A DNA stretch of 64,000 nt from an uncultured Pseudomonadales bacterium (GTDB taxonomy: Bacteria > Pseudomonadota > Gammaproteobacteria > Pseudomonadales > Pseudohongiellaceae). Position numbers and translations under genes: made by a program. A model generated the notes under the pieces. The model was not told the origin of the DNA. It saw nothing but the letters and a program-made list of their open reading frames with translations, and did no database searches. Shown here one piece after another: positions 49,293 through 59,601 of the stretch; position 1 is the first letter of the stretch; each line of letters begins with the position of its first letter. The stretch covers positions 1 to 64,000 of the forward strand of contig CALSUH010000030.1 of assembly GCA_943789485.1 (NCBI GenBank), given 5' to 3'.

Positions 49293-50258
49293 ATGCATGC
49301 ATGCATCGATCTTGGATCCAATAGTTTTCACATATTGATTGGGCGATGGGTCGATGGGCGGATAGAAATTGTTGAGCGCAGCAGTGATTCGGTTCAGCTG
49401 GGCGAAGACGTTAGGAATACCGGCAGCATCTCGCCAGCTGCTTTTAAGCGAGGTCTGAGCTGCCTACAGCACTTCAAAACTCTGATGGATCAATATCCGC
49501 TTGAGCAGTACTGGGCTCTTGGTACCAATACCTTTCGTGTCACCGATAATGCCCAAGATTTTATTCTGGCTGCGCGCGATATTGGTATTGAAATCTCGCC
49601 GATCAGCGGTGTTCAGGAAGCAGTATTGATCTATGCGGGTGTTATCACCTCGCTACCAGTCCTCGAAAATCATAGCCTCGTTATCGATATTGGAGGCGGC
49701 AGCACAGAAATCATCATAGGTCACAAGCACAGTCGACTCCTAACCGAGAGCATGGCTGTTGGCAGCATTGCCTGGCGCGATAAGTTCTTTTCCCCGAAAA
49801 CTGCTGACTTACTGCTCTTGAATAAGCAACTTGATGCAGCCACAGCAGCCTCTAAGTCTGTCTTCGATAGTATTAATATTGGCGTTAGAAAGGCTGGATG
49901 GGATGAGGCTTATGCTTCTTCAGGGACAGTAAAGATGCTCGCCACTATCTGCAAAGCCCATGGCCTTGGGAAGGGGGAGATTGAACTCGCTTCGCTACTT
50001 ACATTAAGGCCACAGATTATTACTGCGATTGCGGGCGGCGGCGACCTGCCCGGGCTAAAGGAGCGTCGGCGTGAGCTGTTGTTACCCGGGTTGGCGGTGT
50101 TAGTGGGTTTGATGCAATCTTATGCAGTGGATCGGATAAACTTCAGTGCGACAGCTCTGAGAGAGGGGATGTTGGATTTTATGGTGAAGAATAAGAAGAC
50201 CCTAGCTGTTATGGAGAATAGTCAGCTACCGGAAGTCAGTCTGACCGATAATTTATGA
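49293..50258 (+). CDS. ppx: Ppx/GppA-family exopolyphosphatase
   Basis: CIDLGSNSFHILIGRW, LVIDIGGGSTEIIIG, INFSATALREGML. Confidence 0.9.
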   Translation: MHACIDLGSNSFHILIGRWVDGRIEIVERSSDSVQLGEDVRNTGSISPAAFKRGLSCLQHFKTLMDQYPLEQYWALGTNTFRVTDNAQDFILAARDIGIEISPISGVQEAVLIYAGVITSLPVLENHSLVIDIGGGSTEIIIGHKHSRLLTESMAVGSIAWRDKFFSPKTADLLLLNKQLDAATAASKSVFDSINIGVRKAGWDEAYASSGTVKMLATICKAHGLGKGEIELASLLTLRPQIITAIAGGGDLPGLKERRRELLLPGLAVLVGLMQSYAVDRINFSATALREGMLDFMVKNKKTLAVMENSQLPEVSLTDNL

Positions 50259-50281
50259 TATCTACAGCTTACTGAAAAATA

Positions 50282-52456
50282 TTAGGAAAACTGCTTCAGT
50301 AACAGCTGTTGCACGTCCTCTACTGCTTCTCCCGCCGCCGTGTTTGTTAAGGGGCGGTACTCGCCATCGGCGCTAAGCTCCCAACTCTGTCCACGATCAT
50401 TGAGATACATTTCTAGCTCGGCCTTAATCCGTGTACTGTGTTTCTTTTTCAAGATGGGGAAGCAAACTTCAATTCGGTTGTCTAGGTTTCGCTCCATCCA
50501 ATCTGCACTGGAGCAGTAGACTTGGGGGTCGGCGTTTTGGAAATAGTAAACGCGCGAATGTTCGAGAAAGCGACCGATAATTGATACGACCCGAATATTG
50601 TCACTTACTCCGGCTATTCCAGGCCGCAGGCAGCAGATGCCACGCACCACAAGGTCGATCTTCACGCCTGCTATAGAGGCTTTGTAGAGAGCCTTGATGA
50701 GAGCAGGGTCGGTTATTGAATTCATCTTTGCTACTATTCGCGCTTTTTGATCCGCAGTAGCAGCAGCAATTTCCCCATTTATCATCTTAAGCAAAGACTT
50801 TCTCAAATTGAAGGGCGCATGGATCAGTAATTTGGGATGAATTTTCTTACCCATTCCGGTGATTTGCTGAAATACCTTGTGTACATCGGCGCAGAGAACT
50901 TCGTCTGAGGTGAGCAAACTATAGTCGGTATAAAGGAGTGAGTTTTTGCGGTGATAGTTGCCAGTCCCTAGGTGCGCGTAGCGCTTTAGTGCGCCGCCGA
51001 TGCGGCGCACTATTAACAGCATCTTGGCATGGGTTTTGTAACCCATTACTCCATAGACAACGACGGCACCAGCTTCCTGAAGGATGCTGGCGAAATGAAT
51101 ATTCTCTTCTTCGTCGAACCGTGCTCGGAGCTCGATGACGACGGTTACCTCTTTGCCATTTCGTGCCGCCTCGGCCAGCGCTTCGACCAGTTCCGAAGAT
51201 TCATTGGTGCGGTACAAGGTCTGCTTAATGGACAACACCGTTGGATCTTTCGCGGCCTGACGAACCCAATCGATGATAGGTATAAACGACTGGAAAGGAT
51301 GCTGCAGTAGCTGCTCTTCTTTGTCTACTGCGGCGAAAATATACGCGTCTTCCTCCAATAATTTGGGCGTGCCGGGGGAAAACTGTGGAAAGCGCAGATC
51401 TGCGCGCTCAATCATTCCGTAAAGAGCCATTAGGCGCCGCAGGTTCACGGGCCCGTCTAACTGGAACAATTCATTGTTGTTGAGGTTAAAGCGCTCGAGA
51501 AGGAAATCAGTAAGCTCTACCGGGCAATCCATGCTCACTTCTAATTTGGTGGCAGCACCGAAGCGTCGACTATGCAGCTGCCCTTGGAGAGCCATTGCAT
51601 AATCTTCAACTTCAACGTTGGTCATTTCCAGATCGGAATTCCGAGTCACTCGAAACTGATGGCATTCTATTACCTTCATGCCTGGAAACAACTCATCGAC
51701 ATAAGCATGGATAATCGATGAGAGGAAGATGAAGTTGTCACCCACAGGCACAATCTCAGGGGGCACCTTGATTAGCCTCGGGAGGGATCGAGGGGCAGGG
51801 ACTATGGCAAGACCGCTATCCCGGCCAAAGGCGTCCTTCCCATCCAGTGAAAGAATGAAATTCAGGCTTTTATTGACGAGTCTGGGGAAGGGATGTGCCG
51901 GATCCAGACCGAGCGGGCTTACAACTGGCTGAATCTCTTCGTCGAAATAGTCCCGCGTCCATTTCTTTAGCTTGTCGTTCCAATCGTGACGTGGCAGGAA
52001 GTGTATGTTTTCTTCGGCAAGGTTCGGTAATAAGTCTTTATTTAGAATTTTGTATTGCTCGGCAAGGGCATCTTTAACCTGTAGGTGGATATTCTTGAGG
52101 ACCTGTTCGGGATATTGACCGTCTGGTCCTGGCCGCTGCCTACCGAAATCTAGCTGTTTCCTTAGGCCGGAAACCCTAACCTCGAAGAACTCGTCAAGGT
52201 TGGAGCTAAATATCAGCAGAAACATGAGGCGTTCGAGCAGCGGATGTTTGGTATTTCTCGCCTGACTCAGTACGCGCAGATTGAACTTGAAATAGCTTAC
52301 CTCGCGGTTCTCATAATAAGCGATATTGTCTAGGTCAATTGCCTTGCTAGAATCCACAGATGAAGCCTGTTGTTTCGCTACGGGCAGCGGTACTTCAGCA
52401 TCGGCAGTATAAGCAACTGCAAGCTTCAATGGTTTGTTCTCTGCCTGTTCAGACAT
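50282..52456 (-). CDS. ppk1: Polyphosphate kinase 1
   Basis: EVSYFKFNLRVLSQA, LMFLLIFSSNLDEFFEVRVSGL, KTHAKMLLIVRR, HLGTGNYH. Confidence 0.96.
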   Translation of the reverse strand: MSEQAENKPLKLAVAYTADAEVPLPVAKQQASSVDSSKAIDLDNIAYYENREVSYFKFNLRVLSQARNTKHPLLERLMFLLIFSSNLDEFFEVRVSGLRKQLDFGRQRPGPDGQYPEQVLKNIHLQVKDALAEQYKILNKDLLPNLAEENIHFLPRHDWNDKLKKWTRDYFDEEIQPVVSPLGLDPAHPFPRLVNKSLNFILSLDGKDAFGRDSGLAIVPAPRSLPRLIKVPPEIVPVGDNFIFLSSIIHAYVDELFPGMKVIECHQFRVTRNSDLEMTNVEVEDYAMALQGQLHSRRFGAATKLEVSMDCPVELTDFLLERFNLNNNELFQLDGPVNLRRLMALYGMIERADLRFPQFSPGTPKLLEEDAYIFAAVDKEEQLLQHPFQSFIPIIDWVRQAAKDPTVLSIKQTLYRTNESSELVEALAEAARNGKEVTVVIELRARFDEEENIHFASILQEAGAVVVYGVMGYKTHAKMLLIVRRIGGALKRYAHLGTGNYHRKNSLLYTDYSLLTSDEVLCADVHKVFQQITGMGKKIHPKLLIHAPFNLRKSLLKMINGEIAAATADQKARIVAKMNSITDPALIKALYKASIAGVKIDLVVRGICCLRPGIAGVSDNIRVVSIIGRFLEHSRVYYFQNADPQVYCSSADWMERNLDNRIEVCFPILKKKHSTRIKAELEMYLNDRGQSWELSADGEYRPLTNTAAGEAVEDVQQLLLKQFS

Positions 52457-52698
52457 GTTGTTCTCTATCCGGCACGGCCTATAAAGTGGGTGATTAGTGT
52501 AACTGGTTTGTAGGCCAGGTTATGACGTTATCGGGGCAACTACATTGCTAGCACTCAGCCCGCTTCTAACAGTTTTTTTGCGTTTAAGGGGGTCCCCTCT
52601 AACTGCTAAGCCTTAGACTGTACTTTCATCTTAGCACAATCACCGTTAGACATTCCTCTGTCACCCCATAGCTAATGCGGCTGCTCCCTGAAATCTCA

Positions 52699-52716
52699 TT
52701 GTCATAATTCTGTAAT
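52699..52716 (+). promoter_or_regulatory. Candidate Pho box upstream of pstS
   Basis: ttgtcataattctgtaat resembles tandem CTGTCAT half-sites with 11-bp period. Confidence 0.65.
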
Positions 52717-52775
52717 ATTCTATGGATATAGTTGCTCTATCGAATTTAGGCTTCAACCCGCCTTTTGGAGTTCAT

Positions 52776-53753
52776 ATGCAGTTCAAAGCACTAAGAAAAA
52801 CCCTAGCACTATCGGTTCTAGCGACAGCCTCACTTGCTGTACAGGCCGCTGATATAGATCACGAGATTCCTGATTACGAGCGCACTAGCGGTGTTTCAGG
52901 AAATCTTTCGAGTGTCGGTTCAGATACTCTCGCGAACCTCATGACGCTCTGGGCTGAGGATTTCAAGCGGGCGTATCCGAATGTAAACATTCAAATCCAA
53001 GCGGCTGGCTCATCCACTGCGCCACCAGCGTTAACTGAGCGTACTTCAAACATTGGCCCCATGAGTCGTGAGATGAAAGACAATGAAGTTGAGGCTTTCG
53101 AGTCGCGCTACGGCTACAAGCCAACGCCGATTCCCGTGGCGATAGATGCGCTCGCGGTATATGTGCACAAGGACAATCCAATTGCAGGCATGACTATCCC
53201 CCAGATAGATGCCATTTTTTCCTCGAATCAACGCTGCGGTGGGCTTGGCGGTATAGATAGTTGGGGAGAATTAGAGTTGAAGGGTGCGTGGGAGCGTCGA
53301 GACATACAACTCTTCGGCAGGAATTCGGTATCTGGCACCTACGGGTATTTTAAAGATGTTGCGCTGTGTGACGGTGACTTTAAGAACACCGTTAACGAGC
53401 AGCCCGGCTCCGCTTCGGTAGTGCAGTCAGTGAGCACATCGATCAACGGTATTGGCTATTCTGGTATTGGTTATCGTACATCTAGTGTTAGGGCTGTGCC
53501 TATTGCGAAAGTAACGGGCAGTGAGTTTTTTGAAGCAACCCCAGAGAATTCGGTGACTGGTAATTATCCACTGGCGCGTTTTCTTTACGTTTATGTAAAC
53601 AAAGAGCCGAACAAGCCTTTGCCGCCGCTAGAGCGCGAATTCGTAAAGCTCATCCTGTCAAAGACTGGTCAGGAGGTGGTGTTGAAAGACGGTTATATCC
53701 CGCTGCCAGGTCGAGTAGTGCAAGGCACAATGCGCAATCTGCAGCTTGATTGA
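52776..53753 (+). CDS. pstS: Phosphate ABC transporter substrate-binding protein
   Basis: Signal peptide; [33 protein letters not shown]; start trimmed from 52722. Confidence 0.93.
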   Translation: MQFKALRKTLALSVLATASLAVQAADIDHEIPDYERTSGVSGNLSSVGSDTLANLMTLWAEDFKRAYPNVNIQIQAAGSSTAPPALTERTSNIGPMSREMKDNEVEAFESRYGYKPTPIPVAIDALAVYVHKDNPIAGMTIPQIDAIFSSNQRCGGLGGIDSWGELELKGAWERRDIQLFGRNSVSGTYGYFKDVALCDGDFKNTVNEQPGSASVVQSVSTSINGIGYSGIGYRTSSVRAVPIAKVTGSEFFEATPENSVTGNYPLARFLYVYVNKEPNKPLPPLEREFVKLILSKTGQEVVLKDGYIPLPGRVVQGTMRNLQLD

Positions 53754-53796
53754 GAGGCGAGATCATCGAGAGGGGACATAATTCGCTCTTGAATAC

Positions 53797-53831
53797 GCAA
53801 AGGTTCAGTCTGCAAAAAATTGAGCCTTTGC
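53797..53831 (+). promoter_or_regulatory. Intergenic mRNA hairpin between pstS and pstC
   Basis: gcaaaggttca ... tgagcctttgc, near-perfect 11-bp stem with ~13-nt loop and no clear T tract. Confidence 0.5.
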
Positions 53832-53898
53832 GATGTAAGAATGCGCTGTAAGAAAGTAGAGACAGTTTGAACTCATTAAACCGATATTTGAGACCTGC

Positions 53899-56241
53899 AT
53901 GTCAATTGATGTAAAGCAACCAGCTGCAACACAGGCCACACAAAGCCTCGAAGCAGGCGCCTCGGTATTGGATATGTCGTCCAATCGCGTGGTTCTGCGA
54001 CGAAAGCTTCGCCATTTCTACGATCAATCAGCCAGTGTTGCCATCGCCATCGGTGGCGTTAGCGTCATTCTAGCGATACTGCTTATTTTTATGTACTTGT
54101 TTTACGAAGTGCTTCCGCTTTTTGAGTCCGCGACCCTAAAGAGAGTAGGCGAATATCAGATAGAGAATCGCTCCAACTCAAGCTCGCTGCATCTGGCGAT
54201 AGAAGAACAGTCAGAAATCGGAATGCGTATCGGTGATCAGGCAGATGTCCTGTTCTTCGATGTGAGCGATGGAGAGACTGTTGCCTTCATCGAGATTGCG
54301 CTGCCGGCCGGCACCATCATTACCCACTTTGCCTTGGATACAGAAAGCAGTGGAATTTTTGCCTTGGGGTTGGACAACGGTGAAGCGGTAGTGGCGCGTT
54401 ATAGCTACGACACGAATTACGTTGGCGAGAATAATACGCGAACTCTCACCCCTACTATCGACTTTCCTTTTGGGGAGCAACCTTACGCGCTATTTCCTGA
54501 ATCGGAATTGGCAGAGCTGGCTGTACGCTCGAACGGTGACAGCATGATGATAGCTGGCGTGGATGAGAATGGTGGTGTTAAGTTGATCAATGCAACGAAG
54601 CGGACGAATCTCTTCTCGGCCTTTGATATTGGAGGAGGAGGCGCCGATTTTGAAATCGGAAACTACCCTGTGGATGTTGTCGCTCAAGACGTGGAGCAGA
54701 TGTTTATTGGTGGAGATCAACGCTGGCTCTATTTCATTTCTAGCAGTGGACTTATCCGCGCCCTAGACCTGGTGGCAGCCATGAACGGAGACAGCGATCG
54801 CTTTGGCATCCAGAGCGTGCTGACCGAAGATGGGACCAGGCCAACGCAGGTGGTTTTCCTCTTAGGTGGAATCTCGCTGTTGGTCGCCGACGATTCTGGG
54901 GCTATATCGCAGTGGTTTCTCTCTCGTGAAGAAGGCCAGACAAGGTTGCGCAAGGCCCGTGAATTCAGCCCAGGAGCACAGCCGATTCTGCGCATGACGC
55001 CGGAACAGCGGCGTAAGAATTTTGTAAGCGTAGACGACGAAGGTAGATTGGCAATCTACAATACTACGGCGCATCGCGCCGTATTCTCAGCAGATATTAC
55101 TGATAGAGTACCCAATCTACTCGCGCTTTCTCCCCGTGGCGATGGTTTGTTACTAGAAACTGTTGGTGGAGGTGTAGGTTTCTGGGAAGTTCACAATGAG
55201 CACCCCGAGGTCTCTTGGTCTGTGTTGTGGGATAAGGTTTGGTATGAGGGCTACTCGGAGCCGGATTATATTTGGCAGTCTTCTGCCTCCAGCAATGAGT
55301 TCGAGCCGAAGTATTCTCTCATGCCGCTGACATTTGGAACCTTGAAGGCGGCTTTCTATGCCATGTTGCTGGCGGCACCTCTGGCGATATGTGGCGCCAT
55401 ATATACTGGCTATTTCATGGCGCCAGCGATGCGTCGCAAGGTTAAGCCTCTGATCGAATTGATGGAGGCGCTGCCGACTGTGGTTCTGGGTTTTCTGGCT
55501 GGCCTGTGGCTCGCCCCTTTCGTCGAAAAAAACTTGTTGGGTATATTCTCGATTCTAATTGTATTGCCTTTGAGTATCTTGGCGGCGAGTTTTGCGTGGA
55601 CACAGCTGCCAAGAAGGATCCGAAATTCCCTACCTGATGGCTGGGAGGCAGGCATATTGATGCCAGTGATACTTATCTTTTCCTATTTGTCTTTCGCTCT
55701 CGCTGTGCCTATCGAAAATAGTTTCTTCGGCGGCGACATGCGTTTCTGGATCAGCAACGATTTGGGTATCAGTTATGACCAGCGCAATGCAATGGTTGTT
55801 GGTTTCGCAATGGGCTTTGCAGTCATACCGACAATTTTTTCTATAGCTGAAGACGCAATCTTCACCGTTCCCAAACAACTAACCTATGGTTCTTTGGCGT
55901 TGGGTGCAACCCCCTGGCAAAGTCTGCAGCGCGTTGTTCTGCCCACGGCGAGCCCCGGTATTTTTAGTGCACTCATGATAGGCATGGGTAGAGCCGTTGG
56001 TGAAACTATGATCGTGTTGATGGCTACAGGCAATACGCCGATCATGGACATCAATATTTTTGAAGGTATGCGCACTTTGGCGGCCAATATTGCTGTCGAA
56101 ATTCCAGAATCCGAAGTCGACAGTACGCACTATCGAATTCTTTTTCTCGCAGCTCTGGTTCTTTTTATGTCCACGTTCGTATTCAATACGATTGCCGAAG
56201 TAGTGCGGCAAAGGTTAAGAACTAAATACAGCACAATATGA
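53899..56241 (+). CDS. pstC: Phosphate ABC transporter permease PstC (long form)
   Basis: PLTFGTLKAAFYAMLLAAPLAICGAIYTGYFM and LALGATPWQSLQRVVLPTASPGIFSALMIGMGRAVGETM; ~400-aa N-terminal insertion. Confidence 0.92.
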   Translation: MSIDVKQPAATQATQSLEAGASVLDMSSNRVVLRRKLRHFYDQSASVAIAIGGVSVILAILLIFMYLFYEVLPLFESATLKRVGEYQIENRSNSSSLHLAIEEQSEIGMRIGDQADVLFFDVSDGETVAFIEIALPAGTIITHFALDTESSGIFALGLDNGEAVVARYSYDTNYVGENNTRTLTPTIDFPFGEQPYALFPESELAELAVRSNGDSMMIAGVDENGGVKLINATKRTNLFSAFDIGGGGADFEIGNYPVDVVAQDVEQMFIGGDQRWLYFISSSGLIRALDLVAAMNGDSDRFGIQSVLTEDGTRPTQVVFLLGGISLLVADDSGAISQWFLSREEGQTRLRKAREFSPGAQPILRMTPEQRRKNFVSVDDEGRLAIYNTTAHRAVFSADITDRVPNLLALSPRGDGLLLETVGGGVGFWEVHNEHPEVSWSVLWDKVWYEGYSEPDYIWQSSASSNEFEPKYSLMPLTFGTLKAAFYAMLLAAPLAICGAIYTGYFMAPAMRRKVKPLIELMEALPTVVLGFLAGLWLAPFVEKNLLGIFSILIVLPLSILAASFAWTQLPRRIRNSLPDGWEAGILMPVILIFSYLSFALAVPIENSFFGGDMRFWISNDLGISYDQRNAMVVGFAMGFAVIPTIFSIAEDAIFTVPKQLTYGSLALGATPWQSLQRVVLPTASPGIFSALMIGMGRAVGETMIVLMATGNTPIMDINIFEGMRTLAANIAVEIPESEVDSTHYRILFLAALVLFMSTFVFNTIAEVVRQRLRTKYSTI

Positions 56242-57953
56242 AAAAACCGCAAAATACGAATAGTGAATTTTCCGCTTGGATGCGCAGAGGCACTCCTTGG
56301 GTGTGGCTAAATGCTGGTGCTGTCGCGATTTGTATCGTGATGGTAGTCGGATTGCTGATTCTTCTTACGGTCCGAGGAATGAGCCATTTCTGGCCTAGAG
56401 ATGTATTGCAGGCCAATTACGCACCTCCGACTTCAACTGGTGAGCTGCTTACGACGCAGCTCATTGGTGAGTTTGTTGAGAGTGAGATGGTCGTAGCAGG
56501 GCAGATCGCATCCTCGGGTATTCCGATAGACGAGACGCAAGACTTCTACGAAAGGCAGTTATTAAAACTGGGCAATCGAGATCTTACTGGGGCAGACTTT
56601 ACTTGGGCTCTCAGCGATTTTGTTAAAGACGTAGAGTATCCTTTGGAAGTTGTAGCAATGGAAAGGCGCGAATGGGGTAATTTCTACGGCTTCTTAGAAG
56701 CTATCCATCAGGACGGTGTGCCGATCGCGTTCTCAGGTGAGGCTCTGGATATCGAAGCGAACAGATGGTTCGAATTTAATCGTCGTTTGGATCGGGCACT
56801 GAATATTCGCGACGATATCTATGTGATAGAAAATGAAGAGATAGGTCTGATTAACTATGCCATGGAGCGACTAAGGCTGCGTGAGCGCCGGCTACAGCTG
56901 GATGGAGAAGAATCGCCAGAGACTACGACCGAGATCGCAGCACGCAGGCAAGAGCTAAATGCCGAATACGGGGTCCTCCAGCGTAAACTCATAGCGCTGT
57001 ACGAGACAGTGAATAGGGACTCGGCGATTTTTCTTGCAGCCAACGAGCAGGAAATAGAGATTGTCTTCGCAGATATTGTGCGGGCCTATAAGCCTAATCA
57101 GATGGGGCCATTCTCTAAACTGCTAACCTACTTTTCTAAGCTTGGTGAATTCATGACTGCTGAACCGCGCGAGGCGAATACCGAGGGAGGAATCTTTCCA
57201 GCTATATTCGGCACGGTAATGATGGTGATGCTGATGTCGGTATTCGTTACGCCTTTCGGCGTAGTAGCTGCAGTTTACTTGCGTGAGTACGCACGGCAGG
57301 GATTTGTTACGCGCGCTATACGAATTGCTGTAAATAATTTGGCGGGTGTACCGTCCATCGTCTATGGTGTATTTGGACTAGGCTTCTTTATCTACATTAT
57401 TGGTGCAGAGATAGATCAGGTGTTTTATCCGGAGGCGTTACCGGCACCTACATTTGGAACGCCAGGCTTACTCTGGGCGTCATTAACATTAGCGTTGCTT
57501 ACAGTGCCGGTAGTGATAGTGGCCACGGAAGAAGGGCTAGCTAGAATTCCAAGAAGTGTCCGAGAGGGAAGCTTAGCGTTAGGTGCAACAAAGTTCGAGA
57601 CGTTATGGCGTGTTGTTCTGCCTATGGCAAGTCCGGCGATGATGACCGGTTTGATCCTTGCAGTTGCCAGAGCGGCAGGTGAAGTGGCGCCATTGATGCT
57701 CGTAGGTGTGGTCAAGTTGGCTCCATCTCTACCGTTGGATGGAAATTATCCGTACTTGCACCTGGAGCAAAAGTTTATGCATTTAGGATTTCATATTTAC
57801 GATGTTGGTTTTCAGAGCCCTAACATCGAGGCGGCTAGACCGCTAGTCTTCGCGACGGCTTTATTGCTCGTAATAGTTATTGCGAGCTTGAACCTAACTG
57901 CTGTCGCCCTGCGAAACCACCTTCGAGAGAAATACAAAGCACTAGATGTATAA
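56238..57953 (+). CDS. pstA: Phosphate ABC transporter permease PstA (long form)
   Basis: FGVVAAVYLREYARQG, GVPSIVYGVFGLGFF, LALGATKFETLWRVVLPMASPAMMTGLILAVARAAGEVAPL. Confidence 0.92.
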   Translation: MKKPQNTNSEFSAWMRRGTPWVWLNAGAVAICIVMVVGLLILLTVRGMSHFWPRDVLQANYAPPTSTGELLTTQLIGEFVESEMVVAGQIASSGIPIDETQDFYERQLLKLGNRDLTGADFTWALSDFVKDVEYPLEVVAMERREWGNFYGFLEAIHQDGVPIAFSGEALDIEANRWFEFNRRLDRALNIRDDIYVIENEEIGLINYAMERLRLRERRLQLDGEESPETTTEIAARRQELNAEYGVLQRKLIALYETVNRDSAIFLAANEQEIEIVFADIVRAYKPNQMGPFSKLLTYFSKLGEFMTAEPREANTEGGIFPAIFGTVMMVMLMSVFVTPFGVVAAVYLREYARQGFVTRAIRIAVNNLAGVPSIVYGVFGLGFFIYIIGAEIDQVFYPEALPAPTFGTPGLLWASLTLALLTVPVVIVATEEGLARIPRSVREGSLALGATKFETLWRVVLPMASPAMMTGLILAVARAAGEVAPLMLVGVVKLAPSLPLDGNYPYLHLEQKFMHLGFHIYDVGFQSPNIEAARPLVFATALLLVIVIASLNLTAVALRNHLREKYKALDV

Positions 57954-57964
57954 CAGCTATTTAA

Positions 57965-58843
57965 ATGGATCAGATTGCAATGAATGACACGAGTAGTGAG
58001 CAGACCGAAGGCGCGCCATTAACATCCATGAAGGTGGATGTGTCGGCTGTTCTAGGTGATAAGACCAAGACTGGAGGTGAGACGCTCTCTAGTTGCATTG
58101 ATATTGAAGATCTTAATCTTTTCTATTCGAAAGACAAGCAGGCGCTAATCGATATCAATCTGACGATACCCAAGCAACGAGTGACAGCGTTTATTGGACC
58201 AAGTGGTTGTGGTAAATCAAGCCTACTTCGCTGTTTTAATCGAATGAATGACTTGGTTGATGACTGTGTTATCGAAGGCTTAGTGTCACTAGATGGTATT
58301 GATATTTACCAGAAGTCTATTGATGTCGCCGATCTAAGACGTAGGGTAGGAATGGTGTTCCAGAAACCCAATCCATTTCCAAAGTCCATTTATGAAAACG
58401 TCGCCTATGGTCTGCGCATTCAAGGAATAAACTCAAAGCGTATTCTGGATGATGCAGTAGAGAAGTCACTAATGGCAGCGGCGCTATGGGACGAAGTGAA
58501 AGACAGACTTAACGACAGTGCTCTCGGCATGTCTGGCGGTCAGCAACAGCGTTTAGTTATTGCGAGAACGATCGCGGTAGAACCGGAGGTATTGCTGCTG
58601 GATGAGCCTGCGTCAGCATTGGATCCTATCTCAACCTTAAAAATCGAAGAGTTAATCAACGAACTTAAGACTGACTACACGATCGTCATAGTCACGCACA
58701 ACATGCAGCAGGCCGCGCGGGTGTCAGATTTTACGGCCTTCATGTACATGGGCAATATGGTTGAGTTCGATTCAACAAACTCAATTTTTACCAATCCCCG
58801 GCAAAAACAAACCGAGGACTATATTACTGGCCGTTACGGCTAA
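57965..58843 (+). CDS. pstB: Phosphate ABC transporter ATP-binding protein
   Basis: [53 protein letters not shown]. Confidence 0.97.
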   Translation: MDQIAMNDTSSEQTEGAPLTSMKVDVSAVLGDKTKTGGETLSSCIDIEDLNLFYSKDKQALIDINLTIPKQRVTAFIGPSGCGKSSLLRCFNRMNDLVDDCVIEGLVSLDGIDIYQKSIDVADLRRRVGMVFQKPNPFPKSIYENVAYGLRIQGINSKRILDDAVEKSLMAAALWDEVKDRLNDSALGMSGGQQQRLVIARTIAVEPEVLLLDEPASALDPISTLKIEELINELKTDYTIVIVTHNMQQAARVSDFTAFMYMGNMVEFDSTNSIFTNPRQKQTEDYITGRYG

Positions 58844-58875
58844 ATCGAACAAGTCATTATTGACAGGAATTTACA

Positions 58876-59601
58876 ATGAACCCTCAAGCGGAAGGTCACG
58901 GCGATCATATTTCCAAGCAGTTTAATTCTGAGTTGGAAGACGTCAAGAATCAATTGTTAGAGATGGGTGGCGCCGTGGAGCAGCAGTTGGCTGATGCGCT
59001 CGTTGCAATGACGTCTGCAGATACTGGCATTGCTGCTGAAGTCTTGGTGCAGGAAGACGTAATCGATTCTATGGAGATTAAGATCGACGAAGAGTGCAAT
59101 TTAATTCTTGCCCGACGCCAGCCAGCGGCCAGCGATTTGCGCTTGGTTCTGACTATCATCAAGACTGTGCGCGACCTTGAGAGAATAGGCGACGAATCCT
59201 CGAAGATTGCGCGTATGGCAATCAAACTCGCCGAGGAAGGAGACTATCCAGAAGGTATCGTGGAATTCAGGCACTTGGGTGATCGGGTAGCTCGTATGGT
59301 AAATTTGACACTAGATGCTTTCGCTCGCTATGACGCGAAATCGGCACTAGAAATTGCCCATGACGATCTAGTGGTCGATAACGAATATGGCTCAGCGATG
59401 CGATCTCTTATTACTTATATGATGGAAGACCCAAGAAGCATTAGTCGCATGCTGAATCTGTTGTGGGCATTGCGAGCGCTGGAGCGCATTGGTGATCACG
59501 CGAAAAACATATCTGAGCACGTTATCTACTTGGTAAAAGGTATGGATGTTAGACATGCTCCACTGGCAAATATTGCAGATCAGTTGTCTGAATCAGATTA
59601 G
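58876..59601 (+). CDS. phoU: Phosphate uptake regulator PhoU
   Basis: HISKQFNSELEDVKNQLLEMGGAVEQQL, LERIGDESSKIARMA, ALERIGDHAKNISEHVIYLVKG. Confidence 0.95.
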   Translation: MNPQAEGHGDHISKQFNSELEDVKNQLLEMGGAVEQQLADALVAMTSADTGIAAEVLVQEDVIDSMEIKIDEECNLILARRQPAASDLRLVLTIIKTVRDLERIGDESSKIARMAIKLAEEGDYPEGIVEFRHLGDRVARMVNLTLDAFARYDAKSALEIAHDDLVVDNEYGSAMRSLITYMMEDPRSISRMLNLLWALRALERIGDHAKNISEHVIYLVKGMDVRHAPLANIADQLSESD

